DNA from: Nematopogon swammerdamellus
Taxonomy: Eukaryota > Arthropoda > Insecta > Lepidoptera > Adelidae
Direction of reading: 5' to 3'
DNA length: 64,000 bases
NCBI GenBank assembly: GCA_946902875.1
Contig: OX336345.1
Span: forward strand, 22,661,395 to 22,725,394
The notes beneath the pieces are model-generated. The model saw only the letters and a program-made list of their open reading frames with translations. It did not search any database and was not told the DNA's origin. This document shows, piece after piece, positions 18,243-29,010 of this stretch (position 1 is its first letter; each line of letters opens with the position of its first letter). Both the position numbers and the translations under genes were made by a program.

Positions 18243-20574
18243 TTTTTTTTTTATTTTTTTTTATTGAAAGCGCGACATATGGCGCCGAGCCACCCATAAG
18301 GTGTCTAACGACGCCCATGGACATTCGGTCGTATGCGGGGGTTGCGAATGCCATGCCGGCCTGACAGGTGCCCATTCACGCCCCTCTTTAAGGACCCGAG
18401 ACTGTACTTGGGGGGAAATATATGAGCAGGGAGAGCATTCCAGAGTTTACCGGTTCTGTAGAGGAATGATCTGCAGAATCGATTAGTACGCATCCGCGGT
18501 AAGTCCAGCGTATAGGGATGCAATCCCTGCCCAGTTCATGTGGTGCGGAGATGGAAAGGGGACGGCGGGATTGCGTTAAACAGCTCCTCCGAGTACTCCC
18601 CATGGAATAAGCGATAGAACACACTTAGGGAGCCGACATCCCTACGGTGTTGCAGTGGTTTTAGATCGCGGGACACTGCGGGGTCACCCACTAGTCGCAC
18701 GGCTCGACGCTGGATCGAGTCCAGAGGCGCAAGCTGGTATTTGGCAGAGCCATCCCACAGGTGCGAGCAGTACTCCAAGCAGGACCTGATCTGCGATTTA
18801 TACAAAAGCAGCCTTTGGTCCGGCGTGAAGTACCGTCGCACCTTATTGAGTACGCCCAGCTTTTTAGAAGCCAGCTTGGCCTTCCCCTCGATATGGCGAC
18901 GAAAGTTCAAGTCGTGCGACAGTTCGACTCCGAGGACCCCGAGGTGTTCGCTTAATTTGGCCCTGGCAATAACCTTTTTGCAGGATCTGGAGAGGCGGTT
19001 GTATTCCTTCTTCAGTTAGGATGCGTTCGGATCACGTCCGGCACGAGCGCGCGACCATGCCCGATAAGCTGCGCATTTAGCTGCGACAGCATCAGCACAG
19101 TCGCGGCTGTACCATGGTTGGCTTTTACCACCGAGGTAGACAGAGGCGCTGCGAATAAACATTTCCATTGCCCCCAGAACCACCTCGGCAACGGTATTAG
19201 CGCATTGCGACCTCCAAGGGTAGGATGCGAAGTGTTCTCGCATCCCATCCCAATCTGCTGACGCGTAGTGCCAAATTCGACGCGTTCCTCCAGTACGGGA
19301 CTGAGGAGGCGAAGATGGCACCGTGGACCACACTAAACAATGATCAGAGGAACCCAGCGGGGCTCTCACTGCGACCTTATATCCAGTGGGGTTCGTTGTC
19401 AGCAGAAGATCCAGCAGAGAGGGTTCATGACCGTCTATATCTGGCAGCCTGGTGGGCTGGTTGGTTGGTGAGTTGAGACAGGTCATGCGTCAGGGCGAAG
19501 TCGTAGGCGGCTCTCAACGCAAAGTCAGTTCTCCTGGAGCCTAGCCATGCCTCGTGATGGGCATTGAAGTCTCCAAGAAGAACCAAATCCGCGGTAGGGA
19601 ACCGCTCTTGGACTTTGTCTGCCGCTCCACTCAGGTACTAAAATAACCGAGCTGTCTCTGCATCACCAGAGTGCGACCTGTACAGACAGGCGTACACCCG
19701 CGAGACCGTTCCCAGATCCTCGTGGACCCAAAGTACTGATAGCTCGGAGTCCTCAAGGCAGCGCAGGCGACGACAGCAAATATCTGCCCTGACAAACAAG
19801 CAAACCCCGGCTCGCGACCGGAAGGCTTCTTCCAGGGTGTAGCCGGGGTAGTGCAGGTCGATATATTTGTGATTCCGTCAGGAAAAGCAAGGCCGGCTTC
19901 TTCGTCTCCAGGTGGTGATGGACGGCATTCAAATTGGTATGCAACCTCCGCACGTTGGTCGAGTCAACGCTAAATAGTGGTGTAAGGGTGTGCACCGCTG
20001 ATTGAACCTTTTTTTCCTTTTTTTTCGCTGCCATGATTTTTGTAAGAGGGAGGGAAAGAGCATGAAAGGGTGGCTGTGGTGATTCACGGGCAAAGCGTGG
20101 ACCCTAGCTTCATCGCTTACTACTCAGGTTAGTGTTGCGCCGACACGGAAGACGGAAAGGCCCCCGGTCCCCCCCGGAAGTGGCCGCCGGAACCCCTACT
20201 CCGGTCACCAACCGGCACGACGGACCACTCCGGGATTATGCGCCGGTTGACCGGGGCAGCCTCTCGCGTTGGTTAGACGCGATTGGGCTCCTGTACTACC
20301 CGGCGGGCGGCCAGCGGAATAACCGTTTAACCGGGTCTCCCTGTCAACCGTGTCGATGCGTCACCTCTGAACAGCGAATCCGCGTCGGGATCACTGGCCT
20401 ACTCCTCACCACAGCCAACCCCACCTGCTACTGGGTCCCCGGGAAGTACACCGGAACACAGCGAACTGTTATGCCGGTGTAATTGTTTCTCCCGGGGTGT
20501 GGTGGCGAACCCAGCCGATCCGAAGATCTCCCACACGCTGATTGCTGTTCATTTGGCACCACCCAGGAGGCACG
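18243..20574 (-). pseudogene. LINE-A copy with 5' UTR, internally deleted
   Basis: Minus orientation, 5' to 3': GC-rich 5' UTR (20574 to about 20035); start of the protein (MAAKKKEKK..., 20034) with the N-terminal part of the APE endonuclease; endonuclease continued, FNAHHEAW near 19550 and SDHCLVWSTV near 19330; linker to about 19016. It then jumps directly to the C-terminal region (NFRRHIEGKAKLASKKLGV at 18910 down), the most conserved 3' block (LYKSQIRSCLEYCSHLWDG) and the tail. The reverse-transcriptase core is deleted. Frameshifts split the rest. The A-rich tail is at 18243-18270. Confidence 0.85.
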
Positions 20575-20579
20575 TGTGA

Positions 20580-20745
20580 CTTTTATATCGGATTTCTATT
20601 ATTAATAATTTTAATTTTAATAGAATTCATTTATTATGTTTCATATTATTTTATTTTCTAAATAGAAAAATTTTAAAATGTGTGAATGTTAGTTTGTGAC
20701 TTGTATATGTTATACAAATAAATATTCTATTCTATTCTATTCTAT
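20580..20745 (+). repeat. LINE 3' end with TTCTA pentanucleotide tail
   Basis: An AT-rich 3' end with CAAATAAATA and the tail (TTCTA)n at 20729-20746. The same tail type, inverted, occurs at 40740 and 63103, and it may be the source of the large pentanucleotide array. Confidence 0.6.
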
Positions 20746-21436
20746 CTTCAATGGTTACGTTAGGCGGCGCGGCGTAGGCACCTGCTTGGACGACGACGTC
20801 GAACTACACTGACGATATGTCGCGATCACTACGTAGTAGGTACATTGAGCCACGTCGAAAACAGCAATTTACTTTACTTCGCGGTCGTGAACTGACACAT
20901 TCGTCGCGGTAGTGAACTGAACTTAACTTATTTATTATTAGGCGTTCTGTTTCATAGAACGTAGACATGTTTGATTTTATTTTTAGAAAAAGAACTCTTA
21001 TTTCCAATGAAATAAGACTCACTATAGGTCCCCAAAGGCAAACCAACCACATAAATTGATTCCATTTTTGCAATATACCGTTTGTTTTTATTATAAATGC
21101 CAAAAAGAACCACATAAATTGGTTCCACTTTGCGATATACAGTTTGTTTTTATTATATAATGCCAAAAAGTACCAGATATCTTGGCTCTGTTTTGATAAA
21201 TACTTTTAGCGTACTTCATTAAAAACAAAAAAGTCCATCTCGCTTGGATCTTTTACGCAAAAAAAAAATCTGACCAGTTAGCTAGTACCAAGTAGCATAA
21301 TTCTTTTCTGCTGTTGCGATATACCTCAATTGGGCGGACGAATGTGTAGAAACCTATTAGTATATACCAAGTAGCCTGCCTGGGTCTTTTCTGCAAAAAA
21401 TAGAGGGTTGATTAGCTCTCGATTGGTATATTTAAC
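20746..21436. other. Unassigned interval with a local 75-bp duplication
   Basis: No gene is seen. Between about 21050 and 21175 a unit (ACCACATAAATTG, then ATACCGTTTGTTTTTATTAT) is present twice. Confidence 0.5.
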
Positions 21437-21439
21437 TCA

Positions 21440-22045
21440 TTTTAACCAATTTGTGGGTTGGTGCCTTTTGGCATTTATATGGTCAATTTTCTGAAGAAGT
21501 TGTGATACAAAATAGGTATTTTCAAATTTCTGCCTATTCGAAATCGAAATTTTCCTAGATAATGTTGTATGTATACTCTTATTAATATATAATATCATAT
21601 TCCGAAGGAATTTCGGACGGAGCAATTTTTCACAGCGAATTATTGCCGAAAATCTGTAAAGGTGTGATCGATATGGAAAATTTCCTAGATAATTGTCAAA
21701 AGCGATATATTTAAATAAATTAAGACATATAAAAAAATTAAAATTGACAGAGCAATTTTTCTGAAGAAGTTGTGATACAAAATAGATATTTTCAAATTTC
21801 TGCCTATTCGAAATCGAAATTTTCCTAGATAATGTTAATATATACTCTTATTAATATATAATATCATATACCGAAGGAATTTCGGACGGAGCAATTTTTC
21901 ATCAGCAGTTATAAGCGATTTTCATTTTTAGGCATTCATTCATTTTAATACCTAACTTCCAAACATCAAAAATCCTAGATAATTTGTCAAACGTATATTT
22001 TAAACACTACTCTATCACACTGCAAAGTTTCAGCGACAGAGGAAT
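21440..22045 (-). repeat. Inverted copy of the 269-bp satellite-like repeat
   Basis: The reverse complement of 13590-14290, including the outer stretch ACTTCCAAACATCAAAAATC near 21955. It also holds more than one internal unit. Confidence 0.8.
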
Positions 22046-22269
22046 TAGTCCGAAGAGCCCATACATACAAGGAATTTCCTCGTTTCCTGGACTATATACA
22101 CTACGCACTAGTTAATTAGAAAGGGCATGTATGTATGTACAAGAAAATAATATTAATTACAGTTTATATAAGATACCTAGAAATATTCATACATATATGT
22201 AGGTACTTGTCTATTGTCATTGTTGTCATTTTAGTCATTGTTATTTCATCTATGGCATTGCGTAAACAA

Positions 22270-22330
22270 AACTCCTCCATTTCACCGCCGCGCCGCCGCC
22301 GCGCCGGCGGCGCGTGCGCGGGCGACGAAA
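22270..22330. other. Short GC-rich CCG repeat patch
   Basis: A run of CCGCCGCGCCG followed by GCGGCGCGTGCGCGGGC in AT-rich DNA. No gene is supported. Confidence 0.5.
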
Positions 22331-22490
22331 AGCTAATTAGGTAAATGTCATACATAATATGTCAGTCATTTCATTACTCATTTCATTAGTGTGCCTGTAG
22401 GAAGCGATGGCGTGGAGGCGCGGCGCGAGGGAGGAGTCTCCGACATTCAACTCAAAAGTGTAGAACTGTCATTGTTATAGATTCGTGCAA

Positions 22491-22656
22491 TTTTTTTTTT
22501 GTTTTTTTTTTATGGATCCTGACACGGTTGGCTACATCACCTACAACGTCCGTGATGTCAGCCCATAACACCGGGTGAACTAGGTGCCATTTCAGTGCTT
22601 CCCCCTTTGATCGTGCCGGCTACACTGAACTGGTCGGAAAACACAAACTATTTACA
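22491..22656 (-). mobile_element. SINE A, 3' part
   Basis: The poly(T) tail (minus orientation) and the conserved 3' third are present; the copy is cut near 22656. Confidence 0.8.
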
Positions 22657-22689
22657 TTTACATATTTATTTACTTCACATCGTATAATC

Positions 22690-22830
22690 CACAATTTTAT
22701 TTTAGGCTATGAGATATTTCGCAAAGCCGAAAATGAAGAGAGAAAAAAAATTACCGACCAGGATTCAAACCGTGGACTCGAGCCGCAAACGCGTTACTCA
22801 TTTCACAACCGAGCCGTGAAATTTATTCTC
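22690..22830 (-). repeat. tRNA-like repeat (family D)
   Basis: The minus strand carries a B-box-like GGTTTGAATCCTGG. The flank CAAAGCCGAAAATG recurs at 54225. It is probably the head of a tRNA-derived SINE; it is not a functional tRNA because no full cloverleaf is visible. Confidence 0.5.
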
Positions 22831-23084
22831 TCCAAATTTTGAAAAGTTGCATCTTCTGTCAGTTATGTTTATCACTCTCTATGCGTTCTTAGAGATTGGA
22901 AGTTTGGTTCGTGTGGGGGAAAAAATTTGATTTCAGCGTAATTAAAATATACGTCAACACCATCTAGTTCCAATTTCAAAATTCCATCTAGCACCAATTA
23001 GTTCTTGTTGTTAATCTTCTTAAATATATATGTTTTCGTTTCTGCGTGTTGTTTCGTAAAGTCAAAAGTAATATAAATTCGAGG

Positions 23085-23150
23085 CTCTATTTGGCTAGGT
23101 ATATCGTTAACCTGAACGCAGCTCGGCCTTCGGTCTCGCCCTTTGTTCGA
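23085..23150 (-). repeat. Dispersed repeat fragment
   Basis: The stretch GTATATCGTTAACCTGAACG is the inverse of one at 27595-27665 (GTTCAGGTTAACGATATAC). Only fragments are seen. Confidence 0.5.
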
Positions 23151-23480
23151 GAGAATATATTTTATTTTATTTATTTATTTATTTTAAACACTGACAGCTA
23201 ACAGCTGGTGCGTGTATTCTGTTTATTAATTTATGAGTGCACTTGTATTGTTTTTAAGTATTTTTGTTTGTTTGTTTTTTTGTTTTGTTTTTTTTTTGTC
23301 TAATTGGTTTTTTAAAGAATTAACTGAGGGGGCGCTGACGGTGTCCTCAGATAATTTGTTCCAGGCCCTTACGACCCGGTGCGTCAGAAAATGCTTCCTG
23401 GGGTTGGTTCTATGTGTGGGCCATTTTAGTTTTAATGAGTGACCGCGAAGACGTTCTTCAGTGCTCCTTTCGTACATTGA
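23150..23480 (-). pseudogene. LINE C-terminus with TAAA tail
   Basis: The minus-strand frame (23226-23477) encodes a LINE ORF2 C-terminus (RGHSLKLKWPTHRTNPRKHF, then RVVRAWNKLSEDTVSAPSVN), a block known from CR1/L2-like elements. The plus-strand (TTTA)n at 23160-23185 is its tail. It is 5'-truncated. Confidence 0.75.
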
Positions 23481-23553
23481 CTGTAGACTTGGTACATCGT
23501 AGCATTCTTCTTAATATATGTAGAGTATAAATAAACAAGTTGAACGCGCCCGA

Positions 23554-23640
23554 GTTTTTTTTTTTTTATGGAAACTGACCCGGTTGGCTTCATCGTTATC
23601 AGCCCAACACCGGGTGAACCACGTATATATCAGTAATCTT
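23554..23640 (-). repeat. SINE A 3' fragment, diverged
   Basis: Poly(T), then the inverse of the SINE A 3' end (GGAAACTGACCCGGTTGGCT), with internal loss. Confidence 0.6.
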
Positions 23641-23762
23641 TGGGGCAAACTAGGTGTAAGTTTAGTTTATTAAAAGTAAAAAATTATTATTACAAATACC
23701 CAGTAAATGTTTCTACTGTTTCAACCGTAATTTATAATAATGCATCTCTAAATGTTCTATAA

Positions 23763-24624
23763 CAGCGGTTCTCAAACTTTTTTGGTGACGGAACCCTTTT
23801 GGAAAGCTAAATATTTGACGGAGCCCTAAAATAAACAAAAAATCGTTTTTGTGCATTCTTTAATGTAACAGTTACTTACATAATATTATAATAATAAAAG
23901 AGACGATCTATTAAGTGCGAGTTTTACTCGCGCACGGAGGTTTCCGTATCTATCTAGTATCTAGATTGTTGGTACAAAAATCATGACCAAGGAAATAACA
24001 ACGGTAACCAAGGAAGTAACCGTAACCCTGGAAACAATCAGAACCGTGGTAACAATTATGTCCACAAATGCAACATAAACAGAGATGTCATGTCATATTT
24101 GAAAATCAAATACGTCAATGTGAAAACTGTCATAAAAAAAGAAAAACCAAAATGAAATTGTCTTAAAATTTCGAAAAAGTAAATATTCAAGAATAAAATA
24201 TCTATCCGCTATTATCCGCCTACCTTTTATCTTTCAACATTGCAATGTATAAAAGCCTGTGGCGCCATCTATTATTCAATAGTGTGACTAATCGATTTTA
24301 TTGTATGTTTGTTGTGCCCCCCTTAATTTTTAACATTTTCTTTTTTTTATTATTTGTTGTTATATCCGCCATAGTAACGGTATATTCTGTGAAAATTTCA
24401 ACCGGCTACCTAATTACAGTTTAAGAGATACAGCCCTCGGACAGACGGACAGACAGTGTAGGCTTAGTAATAGGCTTCCGTACGGGATACGGAAACCTAA
24501 AAAAATTTGGAGTAAAAAGAGAAGAATTGACGTCTGCGCAGCCGAGCTGAATTGAGCCAGGGAGTGTATTTTTATTAATTTCTTTTCTCCTAGGGCTCCG
24601 CGGAGCACACTTTGAGTATGGCTG
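23763..24624. mobile_element. hAT element with 8-bp target duplication and nested repeat
   Basis: The 862-bp element begins CAGCGGTTCTCAAAC and ends in GAGTATGGCTG. The perfect 8-bp repeat TTCTATAA flanks it (23755-23762 and 24625-24632). The terminal inverted repeats are imperfect. A family C repeat has inserted inside at about 23900-24500. No transposase remains. Confidence 0.82.
23900..24500. repeat. Family C repeat nested in hAT
   Basis: It is bounded by TTTCCGTATC and GATACGGAAACC, with the conserved GTGAAAATTTCAACCGGCTA and the ACAGACGGACAGACAG run. Compare 36869-37270. Confidence 0.7.
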
Positions 24625-24632
24625 TTCTATAA

Positions 24633-25264
24633 GATCAATAAAATTTCTACTAACAGCAGACACTCAGTGGACGGGTCCACAGCTTTTATTAAGATCAACA
24701 ATCAACCACTTAACTAACAGAAGTTGTGTCTCTGCTGTCAGCTAACAGCTTGGTGAACAGTAAAAATGATTTTTACATATTGTGAGAAGATTCCTCGAAA
24801 ATGCTTGTCGTTGAGATTAAAATATTTACCAAAATACGAACTGAATGTTTTTGTTTTCTACACTTTTAATTATTATTCTGTCATTTATTGTGTTAAATAA
24901 GTTAAATTAAAATACAACAAGAACTACCTAATAAACATAAAAAAGCTCCTCTAGAGTTCGGCATGTCGGGAATGTGCCCATAACGCTCGCAGCATTCCCT
25001 CTCTGCACAGCGAAGATTATTCTCTCCCTTAAAAACTTTTCCGAATTTTGAACGCTGCTGGTTGTTTCCCCAATTTTTTTACAATTATTATTTATATATT
25101 AAAATTATTTATTAACTGAGGTTGCACATTTGTAACCAAAAACCTATGTGATAGACAGACGGACATGGAAGTGATCTTATAAGAGTTTCCTTTATGCCTT
25201 TTAAGGTACGGTTTAGTGTTAAAAAGGAATATTAAACTAAACTTCTAACATTTCCTTGCCCCTT
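24633..25264. other. Unassigned AT-rich interval
   Basis: I see no gene, and only weak repeat-like sequence. Confidence 0.4.
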
Positions 25265-25370
25265 GAAGGCTCAAATTGTAGCCGGCTGGGTTGGTACTAC
25301 CGTACTGGATCTAAGATGGCCGCATAGCAGCCTCGGCTCGGCTGTGTTCTCCTCTAGTTCGGCATAGCAA
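25265..25370 (+). repeat. SINE B fragment
   Basis: Middle part of SINE B (CTCAAATTGTAGCCGGCTGG, then GCATAGCAGCCTCGG). Confidence 0.7.
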
Positions 25371-25469
25371 CGAGTACATACAAGTCCGTGGTTTAATTAA
25401 ACTATGGTAGTGTTGTGTGCTTGTTGTGTGTAATTTGTTCTATGTTATCTCTGGTGTCATATTTAATAT

Positions 25470-25800
25470 TTTTGACGTGATGACGTCACGTCTTATAAAT
25501 TGATGAGCACCGGCTGCACGCACGAAAGCGTGTCACGTTCCATCTGAAGCTGTGTGTGCAAGCGAGAGCGCGTAACAAGCGATAGAGAGGCACAATCGGT
25601 ATAGTCAAAGTTAACATGGAAACTTCTTAAGAAGTAAAACTGTCAAGATCAGACAACAGAAGTTTATTGATGGCCAGTCACAAGATGATTAATCTTTCTA
25701 CTGGAAATAGAAATTACTGATCTTTGCTCTATGTACTACGATTATTCCACGTCATCACGTAAAACTATCGTCCGTAAACCGACTTTACAGACAACCAATT
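25470..25800 (+). repeat. Family K repeat
   Basis: Two conserved blocks, GACGTCACGTCTTATAAATT (near 25484) and GTAAAACTATCGTCCGTAAA (near 25760), reappear inverted at 51350-50690. It is probably a DNA transposon remnant. The following stretch to 26074 holds no recognised feature. Confidence 0.55.
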
Positions 25801-26074
25801 TTTGTCCTCAAAATGTGATGGGTAATCCTTCCTATCATATCAAATCATTATATCTAATACATAATACTATGCAATGCCGCATCGAACTCTACCCACTCAC
25901 TAATCATTATACAAAGTTCGTTGTGCTTCCATTGTTATGTGTAGTGAGCCCACGCCTAAAGAATTCCATACATCAATGTGATTTACATTGAAGCTCATCT
26001 TCGCAACGCCTCAATGAGCTTTAGCCTGCCTTCACTCCGTAAAGGGGGTCAGTTATAAAAATATCAGCATATGA

Positions 26075-26345
26075 AAAACCGGCCAAGTTCGAGTCGGACT
26101 CGCGCCGGTTTCCGCACCACAATTTTTTTTAAACACGTTTCTTGTATTCCTTAATTTTTCCTAACTTTTAATTTTTTTTATTATTTGTTGTTTTATCAGC
26201 AAAAATAACACATATTCTGTGAAAATTTCAACCGGCTACGGTTCCAAAGATACAGCAGTAGGACGGGCGGACGAACGGACGGACGGACGGACTGACTGAC
26301 AGACAGATAGACATACAGAAATACAGACAGACAGACAGACGTTGT
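26075..26345 (+). repeat. Family C repeat
   Basis: It starts AACCGGCCAAGTTCGAGTCG and ends in a long GGACGGACGG/ACAGACAG run. Confidence 0.75.
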
Positions 26346-26355
26346 AGGCGTCAGG

Positions 26356-26745
26356 TCAGCCTCGGTAGCTCAGTGGTGCAGACAGTTAACTGTCACTATT
26401 GAATGTTAAGCAACGCTGGGTGCGGTCAGTACTTGGATGGGTGACCGCTGACCGTTGGAGGCTGACCGAGGTTCGGATTCCTCGTAAAACTGTAGGTCCC
26501 TTCCCTCCTAATCTTACTTGGTGGTAGGGTTTAACCCGCCCGGTTTGGTACCACCGCACTGAATGAAACGTCGGTCTAAACGGCTATGTAAATAGTTTGT
26601 GCTTTCCGACCAGTTCAGTGTAGCCGGCACGATCAAAGGGGGAAGCACTGACATGGCACCTAGTTCACCCGGTGTTATGGGCTGACATCACGGACGTTGT
26701 AGGTGATGTAGCCAACCGTGTCAGTTTCCATAAAAAAAAAAAAAA
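26356..26745 (+). mobile_element. SINE A, best full copy (tRNA/5S chimera)
   Basis: Seen in order: tRNA-like start GCCTCGGTAGCTCAGTGGTG with a perfect A box (TAGCTCAGTGG, 26366-26376); a block at about 26404-26449 (GTTAAGCAACG, then GTACTTGGATGGGTGACCGC) that strongly resembles positions of about 50-97 of 5S rRNA, which carry its internal promoter; a T-arm-like hairpin with stem CGAGG/CCTCG around TTCGGATT (26467-26484) as B box; a long conserved body; and poly(A) at 26732-26745. Length about 390 bp. It would be transcribed by RNA polymerase III and mobilised by a partner LINE. Confidence 0.92.
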
Positions 26746-27024
26746 GGTTTCAAGTGTGATGGACTGACAGCACGGGGAGGCGGTTCTAAATCTACACGGG
26801 TGTGTCGGTTCAGAAAGAAACTAGCAGTGGCAACGTGGTCGGTCACATCCTTGCTGTGTAGGTGGAGTAGAATGTGAGGACTAGATTAGGATGTGACCCG
26901 TTAGAAGACATCGGACTGCAAATAATAAATATTCACAATAGTCATGTCGGCCCATGTATGTCTGAAAATTTTAGATGAGACGCATGTAGAAAATATTTTA
27001 TTAGAGTGATTTTACTACTCATCA

Positions 27025-27320
27025 TTTTTTTATGTAATCCGATATGGGTGGGTGTAATCCAATATCACCTCCGAGAAGGTAGGTGCCATACCAGAGACAT
27101 CCCCGGATTCCTGGATTGCTGGCTATACTGGACTAGAGGAGAACGTGACCGAGGCTGCTATGCGGCCATCTTACATCCAGTACGGTTGTACCAACCCAGT
27201 TGGCTACAAGTAAATGTTTTCGTCAGAAAAAAACTCATTGGTACACGCCGACCGGATTCGAACCTCGAACCTCTCGCATGAGAAGCCGATGACCAAACCA
27301 CTCGGCCACCATAGTGTAGA
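27025..27320 (-). mobile_element. SINE B, full copy
   Basis: On the minus strand the head reads GGTGGCCGAGTGGTTTGGTC (A box region of a Ser/Leu-type tRNA), then GGTTCGAATCCGG (B box). The body continues to the A-rich end near 27025. It is tRNA-derived; the two boxes are canonical. Confidence 0.88.
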
Positions 27321-27496
27321 TCCGCACGTAGAATGTAATGGCCTTAGAATTTTTGAGAATATTTTCATTTTTTTCTGCAGTCTGCCACAAGCGGCTATGT
27401 GGATTCAGCAACAGCATACCACCTCCGCAGCATCACCGGTTAGATTTTATGGTACCCATTAGGCCATGTAGGTTAGGTATCTGTATGAATCTTTGT

Positions 27497-28035
27497 CAGC
27501 CTCGGTAGCTCGATGGCGCGATGGAACGACAGCCGATCGTAACGATAAGCATACTCGGGCGTGTTCAACTTGTTGACTCTACATTATACATTCGCTCGAA
27601 CAAAGTCACTAAGGGCGAGCCCGAAGGCCGAGCTGCGTTCAGGTTAACGATATACCTAGTCAAATAGATCCTGAAATTTCGATTACTTTTGACCAAAGAG
27701 TTTGTATTACGTCGGTAATACAAACTCTTTGCTTTTGACTTTACTAAACGTTTCCTATAATAAGTGATGCCGTGAGTGATGGATGTTACAATATCATAGA
27801 CTAGCCGTGCCCGCGGCTCCGCCCGCTCTCATATTTGACTTCACTGCTAACCTCATAAGGCACTTAGCGTGATAGTAAGTAGCCTATAGTTGATGGGAAG
27901 AATCAAGCTATCCGTAGAATTTTGTTTTATTAAAATCGGTTCAGTGGTTCTCGAGTTATAAGCGGACAGACAGACATACACTCAGACACTCAGACACTCA
28001 GACAGAAAGCAGACGTTGGATTTTATTATAGGTAA
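27497..28035 (+). repeat. SINE A head fragment and family F fragment
   Basis: Bases 27497-27540 match the SINE A head (CAGCCTCGGTAGCTCGATGG). Bases 27802-28035 start GACTAGCCGTGCCCGCGGCT and belong to family F. The fragment shared with 23085-23150 lies between them. Confidence 0.55.
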
Positions 28036-28459
28036 GGATGACATTGGTGGAAACCCTATGTATATTTTTCAAATAAATCATATCAAACAAGCAGATTATC
28101 TAATTGGTATTATTTCCGACTATACTACTGAACCCCAATGAAATATGGCGTCACGTTACATACATTTCAACAATACCAACACATCACAGGTCATATTTTG
28201 TGAAAATGCTATGTAAATCGGCTTAGTAGTTTTCGCTTAAATCACATGAAAGATAACCGAATTGGTAATTAATTTTTTTTCCCGATTGCGTTCACTTTCG
28301 ACCCACTGCTCAGCCTATTTGAAAAATAGTGTGATGCTATATAGCCTATAACCTGGCGGATATATTTCACATTACATGGGCAAAAACCGCAAATAAATAG
28401 GTTAAGCTATTCTTGATTTATAAGCGAACATACATACAAACAGACAGCCGTTTTCCAGT

Positions 28460-28590
28460 GAAGTTTCTTGTCAGTTCTTCTTCGCTGTGATAATTGAACT
28501 GGCGGAATGTTACAATGTAAATATGACAAATCTGAGCGCAGTGTACTGCCAATAGATGCTAAATAAACAATAAACAATAAACAATAAAAC
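28460..28590 (+). repeat. CAATAAA-tailed repeat
   Basis: It contains GTCAGTTCTTCTTCGCTG and ends in three units of AATAAAC. Relatives at 1455-1732 and 45375-45510. Confidence 0.65.
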
Positions 28591-28644
28591 GTTGGACGGC
28601 TTCGTTTCGTGTGTTTAGGGTTTTACCTTTTTACTCACAGCAGT

Positions 28645-29010
28645 TTGGGCATCGGCTTCTCATGCGAGAGGTCCGCGGTTCGAATCCGGTCTGCGTGTAC
28701 CAATGAGTTTTTTTTAAGAAAAAAATTACGTGCATACCTACACCTGCTGCTTCACCGTGCGGAACCGGTGTAAAACTGTAGGCCCCTTCCCTTGCCCCTT
28801 ACTAGGTGGTAGGGTCAAATTGTAGCCGACTGGGTTGGTACCACCGTACTGGAAGCAAGGTGGTCTCGGTTGTGTTCTCCTCTAGTACAGCATAGCCAGC
28901 AATCCAGGGAAGTCTCTGGTATGGCACCTAACTTCTCTGAGGTGATATTGGCTAGTCAGAGCATGTGTTTTGGCCCCTCTGACTCACCCACCCATACCGG
29001 AGAACATAAA
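28645..29010 (+). mobile_element. SINE B, full copy
   Basis: Head from CATCGGCTTCTCATGCGAGA, B box GGTTCGAATCCGG, body and A-rich tail near 29002-29010. The 3' half matches 292-569 and 1038-1130. Confidence 0.85.

Noticed and set aside
26404..26449. Possible genuine 5S rRNA gene
   Set aside because: Only the 3' half with the internal promoter is present, inside a repeated SINE.
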